Positions 1 through 6,145 of a DNA stretch of 12,474 nucleotides are shown in pieces (position 1 is the stretch's first letter; each line of letters opens with the position of its first letter). The position numbers were made by a program, and so were the translations under genes. The notes beneath the pieces were generated by a model. The model saw only the letters and a list, made by a program, of their open reading frames with translations, was not told the DNA's origin and searched no databases. The stretch is from Anaerolineaceae bacterium (GTDB lineage: Bacteria > Chloroflexota > Anaerolineae > Anaerolineales > Anaerolineaceae), in the NCBI GenBank assembly GCA_030620065.1, contig JAUXFJ010000020.1, positions 1 to 12,474 on the forward strand, given 5' to 3'.

Positions 1-550
1 GCAAATCCTGCCAGGAGGACGGTGCTTCGGCACCTAATTCATCGTGCAACTCCTTATTGGAACAGAATCCGAGAGCTCCTACGTAAATGCCGGTCCAAAC
101 ACCATTCGGGTCCTTTAGCGCTTCAGGTATGAAGCTGCTGTTTTCTGGCACATAAGACTCGATAAGGCCCTCTTCAGCTGCCGCGCTAGGTCCTAGGCTG
201 GGTCCGCCGTACCACACATCAAACGAGGGGGCACCTTTCTCAGCTTGCAAACGTGCCAACGCTTCACCAGATGACAGCCGTACCATCGAAGTCTCGATCC
301 CGGTTTCAGCCTCGAAAGCCTGAACCGCGGCCTGACACCAATCCTCTTGCATGCCGCACAAGACAGTCAGTGGGCCGCTGACCTCAGGTATGCTGGCAGG
401 CTCTTCTTCTGCTGCTGCCTCTACCTCTACCTCTACCTCGGGCACATCTGCAGGTTGTTCATTAGCAGTGTCGCTTGTGCCGCAAGCAGATAGAATTAGT
501 CCAGCAATCAACAAAATTACAAACAAAAAGTATTTCCGTCGTATGATCAT
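1..550 (-). CDS. ABC transporter substrate-binding lipoprotein, AfuA/FbpA-like (partial, 3' end outside window)
   Basis: This gene starts at ATG 548-550 and runs out of the window at base 1, so only the first 183 residues are visible. The start is supported by an AGGAG ribosome binding site 7 bases upstream. The N-terminus is a lipoprotein signal: a basic MIIRRK stretch, a hydrophobic core, and the lipobox LSAC with the lipidated Cys at residue 23. An acidic Glu/Val/Ala-rich linker (about 35-50) leads into the mature domain, which begins around SGPLTVLCGMQEDW. Segments such as FEAETGIETSMVRLSSGEAL, FDVWYGGPS and GVWTGIYVGALGF match the Fe3+-type binding-protein family (COG1840), which also contains binders of sugar phosphates and 2-aminoethylphosphonate. 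The protein would sit at the outer face of the membrane and hand its ligand to a permease. The ligand cannot be read from this fragment: iron, phosphonate or a phosphorylated sugar are all possible. It lies directly downstream of a two-component system and a repeat array that probably control it. Confidence 0.85.
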   Translation of the reverse strand, partial: MIIRRKYFLFVILLIAGLILSACGTSDTANEQPADVPEVEVEVEAAAEEEPASIPEVSGPLTVLCGMQEDWCQAAVQAFEAETGIETSMVRLSSGEALARLQAEKGAPSFDVWYGGPSLGPSAAAEEGLIESYVPENSSFIPEALKDPNGVWTGIYVGALGFCSNKELHDELGAEAPSSWQDL

Positions 551-598
551 TCTATTTCTCCTTTTATATGATTTAACTAAACTGCTTTCTGTTCAAAC

Positions 599-607
599 AT
601 TATTGCA
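599..607 (-). promoter_or_regulatory. Extended -10 promoter element of the transporter gene
   Basis: On the minus strand 607-599 reads TGCAATAAT, an extended TGn motif followed by a hexamer matching TATAAT at five of six positions. It lies about 50 bases ahead of the ATG at 550, which allows a leader of roughly 40 bases. No conventional -35 hexamer is present; that position is taken by the fourth 11-bp repeat. This is typical of promoters that need an activator. Confidence 0.45.
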
Positions 608-621
608 CAAGCAAGAATGAC

Positions 622-665
622 TATGGTTGCTCATAGGTTACGTTGAAGTTACAGTTTGGTAACAG
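622..665 (-). promoter_or_regulatory. Four 11-bp-period repeats, probable response-regulator operator
   Basis: Reading the minus strand from 665 down to 622, four consecutive 11-base units carry the cores GTTACC (663-658), GTAACT (652-647), GTAACC (641-636) and GCAACC (630-625). G at unit position 3, A at 6 and C at 7 are identical in all four. One unit per helical turn in head-to-tail order is how OmpR/PhoB-family regulators bind as tandem dimers. The fourth unit occupies the place of a -35 box, 17 bases ahead of a -10 element at 599-604. The first unit overlaps the 3' edge of the response regulator region. The natural candidate to bind here is the regulator encoded at 669-1370. That link is inferred from position and geometry. 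Confidence 0.6.
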
Positions 666-668
666 TTC

Positions 669-1370
669 TCAGAGATTTTCCTGGTTAAACTGGTAGCCCA
701 CCCCCCGAACAGTCCGAATGTAGCGAGCCGCTTCTGGGTCAGGCTCTACCTTTTGTCTCAGACGGTGAATCACAACTTTGATCATCTCCCGTCCCCCTTC
801 CCAGTTTTCCAGTTCCCACACTTTTTTAAGAAGCTCCTTCGTGCTTAGAACCCGTCCGGCATTTTTAGCTAAGCAGGCCAACAAGCGGAATTCAAGCACC
901 GTCAAGTCCACTGTATGTCCATCCAACGTTACCGTGTGCTTTAGTAAATCAATGTGGAGCTGGCCGCTGTTGATTTCCACCTGGCTTTGGCCAGTGCGCC
1001 GAAGGATAGCCTGAACGCGCAGCACCAGCTCGCGTGTACTGAAGGGTTTGAGTATATAATCGTCGGCACCTATTTCTAGCCCGGCTATCACATCAGTCTG
1101 GTCAGACTTGGCTGTCAACATCAAAACCGGGATACTCGTATCACACCGTATCCGGCGGCACACCTCGAATCCGTCCAGACCGGGCATCATCACATCCAAT
1201 ATCACCAGGTCTATATGGCGCTCCTCAATCCTGCGGAGCGCCTGTTCTCCATTGTAAGCAGCAAGTACATCAAAGCCAGCAACCTGGAGTGCATAGCTGA
1301 CCACCCCAACCATTTGGGGTTCATCGTCCACAACGAGTACAACTGGTTTTTCAGGCATGGTCTGTTCCAT
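669..1370 (-). CDS. OmpR/PhoB-family response regulator
   Basis: A 233-residue cytoplasmic transcription regulator with the standard two-domain layout. The receiver domain (about 8-122) has the acidic pair D15/D16, phospho-acceptor D59 in LVILDVMMPG, T86 in LMLTAKSD and K108 in YILKPF. The C-terminal winged helix (about 133-230) shows LTVLEFRLLACLAKNAGRVL, the recognition-helix region VVIHRLRQK and the closing wing VRTVRGVGYQF-like motif (here IRTVRGVGYQF). The gene overlaps the end of the kinase gene by 20 bases, so the two are translationally linked and should be cognate partners. The first ATG (1368-1370) has only a weak purine tract upstream. A second in-frame ATG at 1356-1358, with GGA about 7 bases ahead of it, would remove four residues without touching the fold. 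Its likely target is the 11-bp repeat array immediately downstream, in front of the transporter gene. The stop is TGA. Confidence 0.93.
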   Translation of the reverse strand: MEQTMPEKPVVLVVDDEPQMVGVVSYALQVAGFDVLAAYNGEQALRRIEERHIDLVILDVMMPGLDGFEVCRRIRCDTSIPVLMLTAKSDQTDVIAGLEIGADDYILKPFSTRELVLRVQAILRRTGQSQVEINSGQLHIDLLKHTVTLDGHTVDLTVLEFRLLACLAKNAGRVLSTKELLKKVWELENWEGGREMIKVVIHRLRQKVEPDPEAARYIRTVRGVGYQFNQENL

Positions 1371-2607
1371 CTATTTTCTTAAAAAGAAATGGGGCTGTGG
1401 TTTGTTGAGATGACACTATTTCGTCTTCAGTTTGTTGAATTGCAACAGGGAGCGTTAAAAAGAATGTCGTCCCCCGGCCAAGGCTGGTATCCACATATAC
1501 CTGTCCGCCGTGCAGTTCCATAATCTTTTTAACAATCACCAGACCCAAACCGGTTCCTTCTCCGCTGGTTGCAAACCTTCGAAAGAGCTGCTGGCGGTGC
1601 TCGGCGGACATCCCTGCGCCATCGTCTGTTATCGATATCAACATTCCTAAATCGTTTCTAGCGACAGATATGATAATTCGACCTCCAGCTGAAGTGTGAT
1701 GGATGGCATTCTGGGTGATATTGGTCAGGGCTTGCTTCAAGAGCATAGAGTCAATATTTATCCGAGGTAAAACCTGGGGATAATATGTTTGGATATTCTG
1801 ACCCCGCCACGCTGTGAAGATGCGCATATTTGCTACAACCGCCCGAATGATATCGCGCACATCAGTAAGCTGGAAGACAGGGGTGAAAAATCCAGACTCA
1901 AGCTTACTCTGCGTTAGCATATTCTCGGCCAGAGTCATAATATGTCTGGCATTCTCGTCTACGTTTTCAACAAATGTGCGCTGCTGATCAGTCAATGGAC
2001 CTGGAGCTCCATCTAAGATCAATTCTACCGATGCCTGAATTAGTGCTAAAGGAGTGCGTATTTCGTGAGACAACATCGAAAGCCGGTCGGAGCGGTTTTC
2101 AATTTTCTTCCTCAGTTCATTTCGTAAGACATCCTCACGTGCTAAGCAGTATCCAATAGCGCTGGAAATTGCTCCGGTGAGAGAAAAGGCGATGCCGCCA
2201 ACAACAATACCAACTAACGGCTGGGGGTAGGCCGCGATATTTGTCCCGATAGCTGCAAGACTCAAGAGCAATGGTTTGTACCACGCAGTCAGAGATGAGC
2301 TGGCTATGATCAAAACGGCATACAATAGGATCAGTCTATGGTTCAACCCCAATGTTAAAACGGTAATAATCGCCGCATCACCGATTACACTGGCCGCTGT
2401 TGCCCTCTGTCGCGTTTGAGGAAACAACCGCATCATCTCTGGTATAAGCAGCCCCCCTATGACAAAGGCATACATCGGGAACATCGATTGCTGGACGCTG
2501 GATGGAGAGAGCACGCCAACGGCCATAATCACGAAACCTGTTACCAGCCAACGCCCCAACCGCCAGCCCGTTTTATCAAATATACTGGAGTTCATTGCTA
2601 AAACCAT
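1351..2607 (-). CDS. Membrane sensor histidine kinase
   Basis: A 418-residue kinase with a hydrophobic N-terminal half and a cytoplasmic kinase core. About five or six membrane segments can be seen between residues 20 and 153, with very short loops and no large extracellular sensor domain. The signal may therefore be sensed in the membrane or through a partner protein such as a transporter. The dimerisation/phosphotransfer domain has the H-box SMLSHEIRTPL with phospho-accepting H181. The ATP-binding domain has the N-box TNITQNAIHHT (N300), the G1 box ITDDGAGM (328-333) and the G2 box GTGLGL (351-356), so all catalytic motifs are intact. There is no receiver or HAMP domain. The start at 2605-2607 has GGGG four bases upstream; ATG 2593-2595 (residue 5) is an alternative. 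It overlaps the response regulator gene. Its first ~20 codons and 30 bases of leader are duplicated at 5633-5725. Confidence 0.92.
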   Translation of the reverse strand: MVLAMNSSIFDKTGWRLGRWLVTGFVIMAVGVLSPSSVQQSMFPMYAFVIGGLLIPEMMRLFPQTRQRATAASVIGDAAIITVLTLGLNHRLILLYAVLIIASSSLTAWYKPLLLSLAAIGTNIAAYPQPLVGIVVGGIAFSLTGAISSAIGYCLAREDVLRNELRKKIENRSDRLSMLSHEIRTPLALIQASVELILDGAPGPLTDQQRTFVENVDENARHIMTLAENMLTQSKLESGFFTPVFQLTDVRDIIRAVVANMRIFTAWRGQNIQTYYPQVLPRINIDSMLLKQALTNITQNAIHHTSAGGRIIISVARNDLGMLISITDDGAGMSAEHRQQLFRRFATSGEGTGLGLVIVKKIMELHGGQVYVDTSLGRGTTFFLTLPVAIQQTEDEIVSSQQTTAPFLFKKIDGTDHA

Positions 2608-2637
2608 TTTACCCCTAAAATAGTCTCAAGTGAAAAC
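2545..2637. repeat. 93-bp direct repeat, copy A (kinase 5' end and leader)
   Basis: This copy covers the first 63 bases of the histidine kinase gene and the 30 bases upstream of its start. It aligns to 5633-5725 in the same orientation at a fixed offset of 3088 bases. Only two mismatches are seen, at 2547/5635 and 2559/5647. Weaker similarity with small gaps continues leftward to about 2527. The right edge is abrupt at 2637/5725. Confidence 0.93.
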
Positions 2638-3008
2638 GCTGCTGCATGAGCAAGTCCATCTTTGACAGCAAAATTGTCAGATAGACCCCGGTCAAACCAG
2701 GCAAACCCTATCACAATAAACTAGCAAATTTTTCAAAACTCCTATCACCGCAGCAAGCTACAGGGTATTCCATGAAGAATATACTTTTTCTCGAAGATTC
2801 AATTAATTCTCATAACACATAAGCTACCCAAGGGCAATTCCCGTCAACAAGTTTGCCGCCCTATCTGAACAGGAAACTTATTGAACACTATGGAAACAAT
2901 GGATACAATGAACTAAATAACACCGTGTGGACACAATGGACAGCTTAACCAGTGCCGCACCCAAAATATTTATAAATATGCAGGAAAAATCGATGGAATT
3001 TATTGAAG
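2638..3008. other. Intergenic DNA between divergently transcribed kinase and hydrolase genes
   Basis: No credible gene is seen here; reading frames are short in all six frames. Three small patterns are present. TGACA (2663-2667) and TGTCA (2675-2679) form a 7-base-spaced inverted repeat upstream of the kinase gene. ACAATGGA-like octamers occur at 2887, 2896, 2905 and 2933, the first three at 9-base spacing. A perfect 14-bp palindrome, ATATTTATAAATAT, lies at 2966-2979. The kinase promoter (minus strand) and the hydrolase promoter (plus strand) should both lie in or near this stretch. No convincing -35/-10 pair is visible for the kinase. Confidence 0.5.
2966..2979. promoter_or_regulatory. Perfect 14-bp AT palindrome, possible operator
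   Basis: ATATTTATAAATAT is its own reverse complement. It ends 29 bases before the TATAAT box at 3009-3014, a position suited to a dimeric regulator acting on the hydrolase promoter. Because it is made only of A and T in an AT-rich spacer, a chance palindrome is quite possible. Confidence 0.3.
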
Positions 3009-3014
3009 TATAAT
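3009..3014 (+). promoter_or_regulatory. Candidate -10 box for the hydrolase gene
   Basis: TATAAT matches the sigma-70 consensus exactly and lies 73 bases before the ATG at 3087. No good -35 hexamer is found 16-18 bases upstream, so either an activator is needed or the match is fortuitous. Confidence 0.4.
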
Positions 3015-3041
3015 GTTAGAAAATGATGGAATAGTCAATAA

Positions 3042-3074
3042 TTATGTTAGTTATATCCTGGTTAGCTAACATAA
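3042..3074 (+). promoter_or_regulatory. Inverted repeat next to the ribosome binding site of the hydrolase gene
   Basis: TTATGTTAG (3042-3050) pairs perfectly with CTAACATAA (3066-3074) across a 15-base loop. The inner segment 3061-3070 is itself the palindrome GTTAGCTAAC, and ATGTTAG also occurs at 3013-3019 overlapping the -10 box. The structure ends one base before GGAGG (3076-3080), the ribosome binding site for ATG 3087. It could be an operator repeated around the transcription start, or an RNA hairpin that modulates translation. The sequence alone does not decide between these. Confidence 0.45.
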
Positions 3075-3086
3075 CGGAGGTGAACA

Positions 3087-5528
3087 ATGAAAAAGGTCAC
3101 TTCAGTATTACTTATTGTGACAGTTCTTTCCCTTGCTTTGAATAGCTGTGGACCAAGTCCATCTCCAACTGCCACCCCCGAGATGTTCACACCAACCCCG
3201 GTACAGCCCTCGGCGACTTCAGTAACGCCGACACCTTTACCGCAAGGGGAGACCATCATTGTCACCAGCGCTGCTGACAGCGGCCCCAGCACCCTGCGCC
3301 AAGCATTGGAAGATGCTCAGATTGGCGACACGATCACCTTCGATCCTGACGTATTCCCACCCAACGCGCCGACCATCATTTACCTCACCAGCGGTCTGCC
3401 ACCCGTCAGCCAGGGCTATATGACCATTGACGCCAGCAACGCCGGGGTGGTCCTAGAAGGCAGCAATGCCCTGGAAGGAGAGTGGACACCTGGTTTGGAA
3501 ATAATTTCCGAGGGGAACACAATCCATGGTCTACAGATCATCAATTTCTCTGGCGCGGGAATTATCCTGAACGAGCAGGCTCACCATAACATCATTGGTG
3601 GTAACAGGGGTATCGGTTCGGGACCAATGGGCCAGGGCAATCTGAGCAGCGGCAACAGTGATGGAATCGGTCTCTTCGGGACATCTAACAACATCATTAC
3701 AGGCAACCTGATTGGTACAGATGCGACCGCGACAGAGGCTTTTGGTAATCAAGTTGTCGGAATTTTCATAGAAAATGGCGCCAGCAACAATGTCATCGGC
3801 CCCGACAACATCATCGCACATAACGGCGACTACGGTGTAGAGGTTCGTAGTTTGAGCGCAATTGGCAATACCATCAGTCAAAATAGTATATACGACAATA
3901 CGCGGTCGGGTATAAATCTGCCAGAGGGCGGCGATGCTATACTACTCCCCCCTGTCATCTTCGACTATGATTTGGAGGTCGGCTCAGTATCGGGCAGCAT
4001 CTGTGCCAACTGCATTATTGAAATATTCTCCGATAACAGCGATGAGGGAGAGATCTACGAGGGTCAGACTACAGCCGACGACACAGGGGCTTTTACCCTC
4101 AATAAGAGTGCGCCATTTACCGGCCCTCATCTGACTGCGACGGCCACCGATCCGAACGGCAACACCAGCACATTCTCGATACCTGTTTCCGGCCCAAGCA
4201 AGACCATGGTCATCCAGGAGGGCAACGATTCTCCCAAAACCAAAATCCAAACCAAGCGGTCGAAAGAGCTCATGGACAACCACATTGCAGACTTATATAG
4301 TAATTTTTGGACTATTGACTTCGAGCAAATCATCGACATCGGGATCCTCCCTATCGGCTTGAAGCGGATTCGCCTGGCTGTCAATGGCATTGATACTACT
4401 ACGGTATCGTGGGATAAGTCTGAATTCTCGATCGATCCATATCACGATGAATTGATAACTCGACTTGCCGACAATGACATCACAATCGAATACGTGCTCA
4501 CCTTCTGGGACATAGCCCACGGTGGACAGGAGAAAGAGAGTTACCATCGGTTCCAGACGGAGGAGGAGTTTGAACGTTACAAGGACTTCGTGCGGTTCAT
4601 CGTCCATCACTTCAAAGACCGCATTGAGTACTACGAGATCTGGAACGAGCCGGAAATAGACATGGATGTCGAGACGTATCTGGAACTTGTCAGGAGAGCT
4701 ATTCCAGTCATCCGTGAGGAATATCCAGAGGCGAAAATCAAAGTCGGCAGCGTCATGCCTCCATGTACCGCCGAGCTCGAGGAACTCGTTGAACATGGTT
4801 ACCCCCCACCCCCATGTGAACCAGGATCAAGGGACTATTTGCTCACCGTTCTGCGTTCGGACATAATGCCCTTGGTGGACGCTGTTGGCTGGCACCCCAT
4901 GTTTGGGACCTCGCCTGCGTATGACTCCTTGCGAGACTATTATTACGCGTATCCATCCTTGGTTCAGGAGATCAAGGATGTGGCTTCCGCTCACGGCTTT
5001 AAAGGAGAGTATGCAGGCAATGAGCTGTGTTGGTCTACTTCAGAGTACTTTTTTAATGAGCCTTGGAGATATAGCGAGGCGGAATCAGCGAAATACTATG
5101 CCCGCGGAATTGTGATGCATCGGGGGATGGACCTCGAGGTAGCTGTCGCAACCAACTACGAGAGGAACGAGTCATTGATCACCGTCCGAAACCTTTGCAC
5201 AATTATGGCCGGAGCTGAGCCAACGAGCCTGCCAGCTGAGATAGAGAGCGAGGCAGAGAACATCAAGAGCTACAGCTTCTCTTTGCCAGACGGTGAAAAG
5301 TTGTTTGCCTTGTGGACGGATGGTGTAGCGGTAGATGCGGATCCTGGCGTGAAAGCCACATTGACCTTCCGAGGAATCACGGCCGATAAGGTGATGGGTA
5401 TTGATATCCTCAACAGCTTTGAGCAGGAGATGATAACTGACGTCGAAGATGGCACACTGGTTATCAGAGACTTGCTTGTCAAGGACTATCCGATAATTCT
5501 CCGTTTCACCGATACTATGTCCCCCTAA
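3087..5528 (+). CDS. Secreted lipoprotein: beta-helix domain fused to a clan GH-A-like glycoside hydrolase
   Basis: An 813-residue cell-surface protein starting at ATG 3087, with GGAGG six bases upstream. Residues 1-21 are a lipoprotein signal ending in LNSC (Cys21), followed by a Thr/Pro-rich linker to about 55. Residues 55-285 form a right-handed parallel beta-helix: the STLRQALEDAQIGDTITF opening, then repeated NNIITGNLIGTD and NVIGPDNIIAHNG-type rungs. Residues 290-368 (CANCIIEIFSD, TATATDPNGNTSTFS) are a beta-sandwich module often found after such helices. From about 393 a TIM barrel begins. YYEIWNEPE places the likely acid/base at E521, and EYAGNELCWST offers E646 as the nucleophile. 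A C-terminal beta domain (about 720-808) ends the protein. The fold resembles GH39/GH5-like clan GH-A enzymes, but the family and substrate are not identifiable by eye. The beta-helix suggests carbohydrate binding or polyuronide cleavage. Placement near a xylose operon hints at plant cell-wall sugars, which is inference. The gene is flanked by 93-bp direct repeats. Confidence 0.85.
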   Translation: MKKVTSVLLIVTVLSLALNSCGPSPSPTATPEMFTPTPVQPSATSVTPTPLPQGETIIVTSAADSGPSTLRQALEDAQIGDTITFDPDVFPPNAPTIIYLTSGLPPVSQGYMTIDASNAGVVLEGSNALEGEWTPGLEIISEGNTIHGLQIINFSGAGIILNEQAHHNIIGGNRGIGSGPMGQGNLSSGNSDGIGLFGTSNNIITGNLIGTDATATEAFGNQVVGIFIENGASNNVIGPDNIIAHNGDYGVEVRSLSAIGNTISQNSIYDNTRSGINLPEGGDAILLPPVIFDYDLEVGSVSGSICANCIIEIFSDNSDEGEIYEGQTTADDTGAFTLNKSAPFTGPHLTATATDPNGNTSTFSIPVSGPSKTMVIQEGNDSPKTKIQTKRSKELMDNHIADLYSNFWTIDFEQIIDIGILPIGLKRIRLAVNGIDTTTVSWDKSEFSIDPYHDELITRLADNDITIEYVLTFWDIAHGGQEKESYHRFQTEEEFERYKDFVRFIVHHFKDRIEYYEIWNEPEIDMDVETYLELVRRAIPVIREEYPEAKIKVGSVMPPCTAELEELVEHGYPPPPCEPGSRDYLLTVLRSDIMPLVDAVGWHPMFGTSPAYDSLRDYYYAYPSLVQEIKDVASAHGFKGEYAGNELCWSTSEYFFNEPWRYSEAESAKYYARGIVMHRGMDLEVAVATNYERNESLITVRNLCTIMAGAEPTSLPAEIESEAENIKSYSFSLPDGEKLFALWTDGVAVDADPGVKATLTFRGITADKVMGIDILNSFEQEMITDVEDGTLVIRDLLVKDYPIILRFTDTMSP

Positions 5529-5632
5529 CCACTTAGCTAGCAAATGATAGAATGCTGATAATTGGGGAGTAAATGGCAAATAACCAAATCTAATCAATGC
5601 TATGGATTAGTTCTACTGAAGAAACTCTGTTG
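5529..5632. other. Short spacer after the hydrolase gene, no clear terminator
   Basis: Only a weak stem is visible: CTAATC (5589-5594) with GATTAG (5605-5610), lacking a following T-tract. Nothing else is recognised. Confidence 0.3.
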
Positions 5633-5725
5633 CAACCAACGCCCCACCCGCCAGCCCGTTTTATCAAATATACTGGAGTTCATTGCTAAAACCATTTTAC
5701 CCCTAAAATAGTCTCAAGTGAAAAC
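5633..5725. repeat. 93-bp direct repeat, copy B (orphan kinase 5' end)
   Basis: This is the second copy of the kinase leader and first codons, 91 of 93 bases identical to 2545-2637. On the minus strand the kinase ATG is preserved (5693-5695) with the same upstream GGGG. The frame encodes MVLAMNSSIFDKTGWR, then V instead of L, then GRWL, and diverges into unrelated sequence. It stops at TAG 5600-5602 after 31 residues. Weak gapped similarity continues to about 5618. It is a truncated remnant of a kinase gene start, not a functional gene. Near-identity points to a recent duplication, or to an assembly join. Confidence 0.9.
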
Positions 5726-6122
5726 ATGCGCCAGGTCGTACTTCTTTATCATCTGTCTCCGCGAGGAGCACGAAGTGCGACATGACAATCTCCCTCTCTC
5801 ATGATTTTAGTTTCTTATCACTTTGGAGAAAAAAGAAATATGTCGCAGCTCTCTATATGAGGTAAGATCGAGATACACAGCCCACAGCGGCATCAGGCTC
5901 ACGATCCCAGGGTTATGAGCCCTCTTCTATTGCTGACTTTTGGCCTCTAGGCTTCTTCACATGCTCAACCTTGCAATTTGTGGTTTCTCAGAGCTCGGAA
6001 AAGTTTGTCGAACAACATTAACTTTGCATTCAAGATCAACTTACTTATTCATAATTAGAATCTTTTTCTATACTGGCGTCTATTTCCCTCTATTCTATTT
6101 CAAAGCAATTCACCTCATAAAG
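5726..6122. other. About 400 bp of non-coding DNA between copy B and the xylose operon
   Basis: No supported gene is seen. The left half is moderately GC-rich and contains the small palindrome GCACGAAGTGC (near 5770). On the minus strand it has short open stretches, for example MPLWAVYLDLTSYRELR near 5850-5900, that look like gene debris but match nothing recognised. The right half (about 6000-6122) is AT-rich. A plus-strand frame from TTG 5940 to 6230 runs antisense into xylB and has no start signal or recognisable content. Confidence 0.4.
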
Positions 6123-6144
6123 AAAAAAAGTGTATATTCTTTTT
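6123..6144 (-). terminator. AT-rich hairpin after xylB, possible operon terminator
   Basis: On the minus strand, two bases after the xylB stop, AAAAAG (6144-6139) can pair with CTTTTT (6130-6125) across an 8-base loop. Further T residues follow. The stem has only one G-C pair, so it is weak. Its position at the end of the operon and the T-tract support a termination role. The plus-strand reading is similar and could serve in both directions. Confidence 0.35.
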
Positions 6145-6145
6145 A

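Noticed and set aside
409..450. CTCTAC hexanucleotide repeats as a possible microsatellite
   Set aside because: They lie in frame within the Glu/Val-rich linker codons of the lipoprotein; the low complexity is explained by the protein linker.
351..620. Plus-strand 89-codon frame rich in Ser/Thr
   Set aside because: It is the antisense shadow of the lipoprotein signal and acidic linker of the minus-strand binding-protein gene.
2655..2700. TGACC, TGACA and TGTCA words upstream of the kinase gene as a possible Pho-box-like autoregulatory site
   Set aside because: Their spacing on the minus strand is 15 and 12 bases, not a regular 11, and the core differs from the GTAACC repeats before the transporter gene.
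3531..3881. Long minus-strand open frames inside the hydrolase gene (also at 3984-4283, 4293-4796 and 5172-5597)
   Set aside because: They are opposite-strand shadows of a clearly coding gene and have no start signals or recognisable domains.
5895..5935. Minus-strand AGGG-CTCATAA-CCCT, resembling the anticodon arm of a tRNA-Met (CAT)
   Set aside because: Only the 4-bp anticodon-like stem and 7-base loop fit. No D arm, no TTCGAATCC-type T arm and no acceptor stem pairing are found around it.
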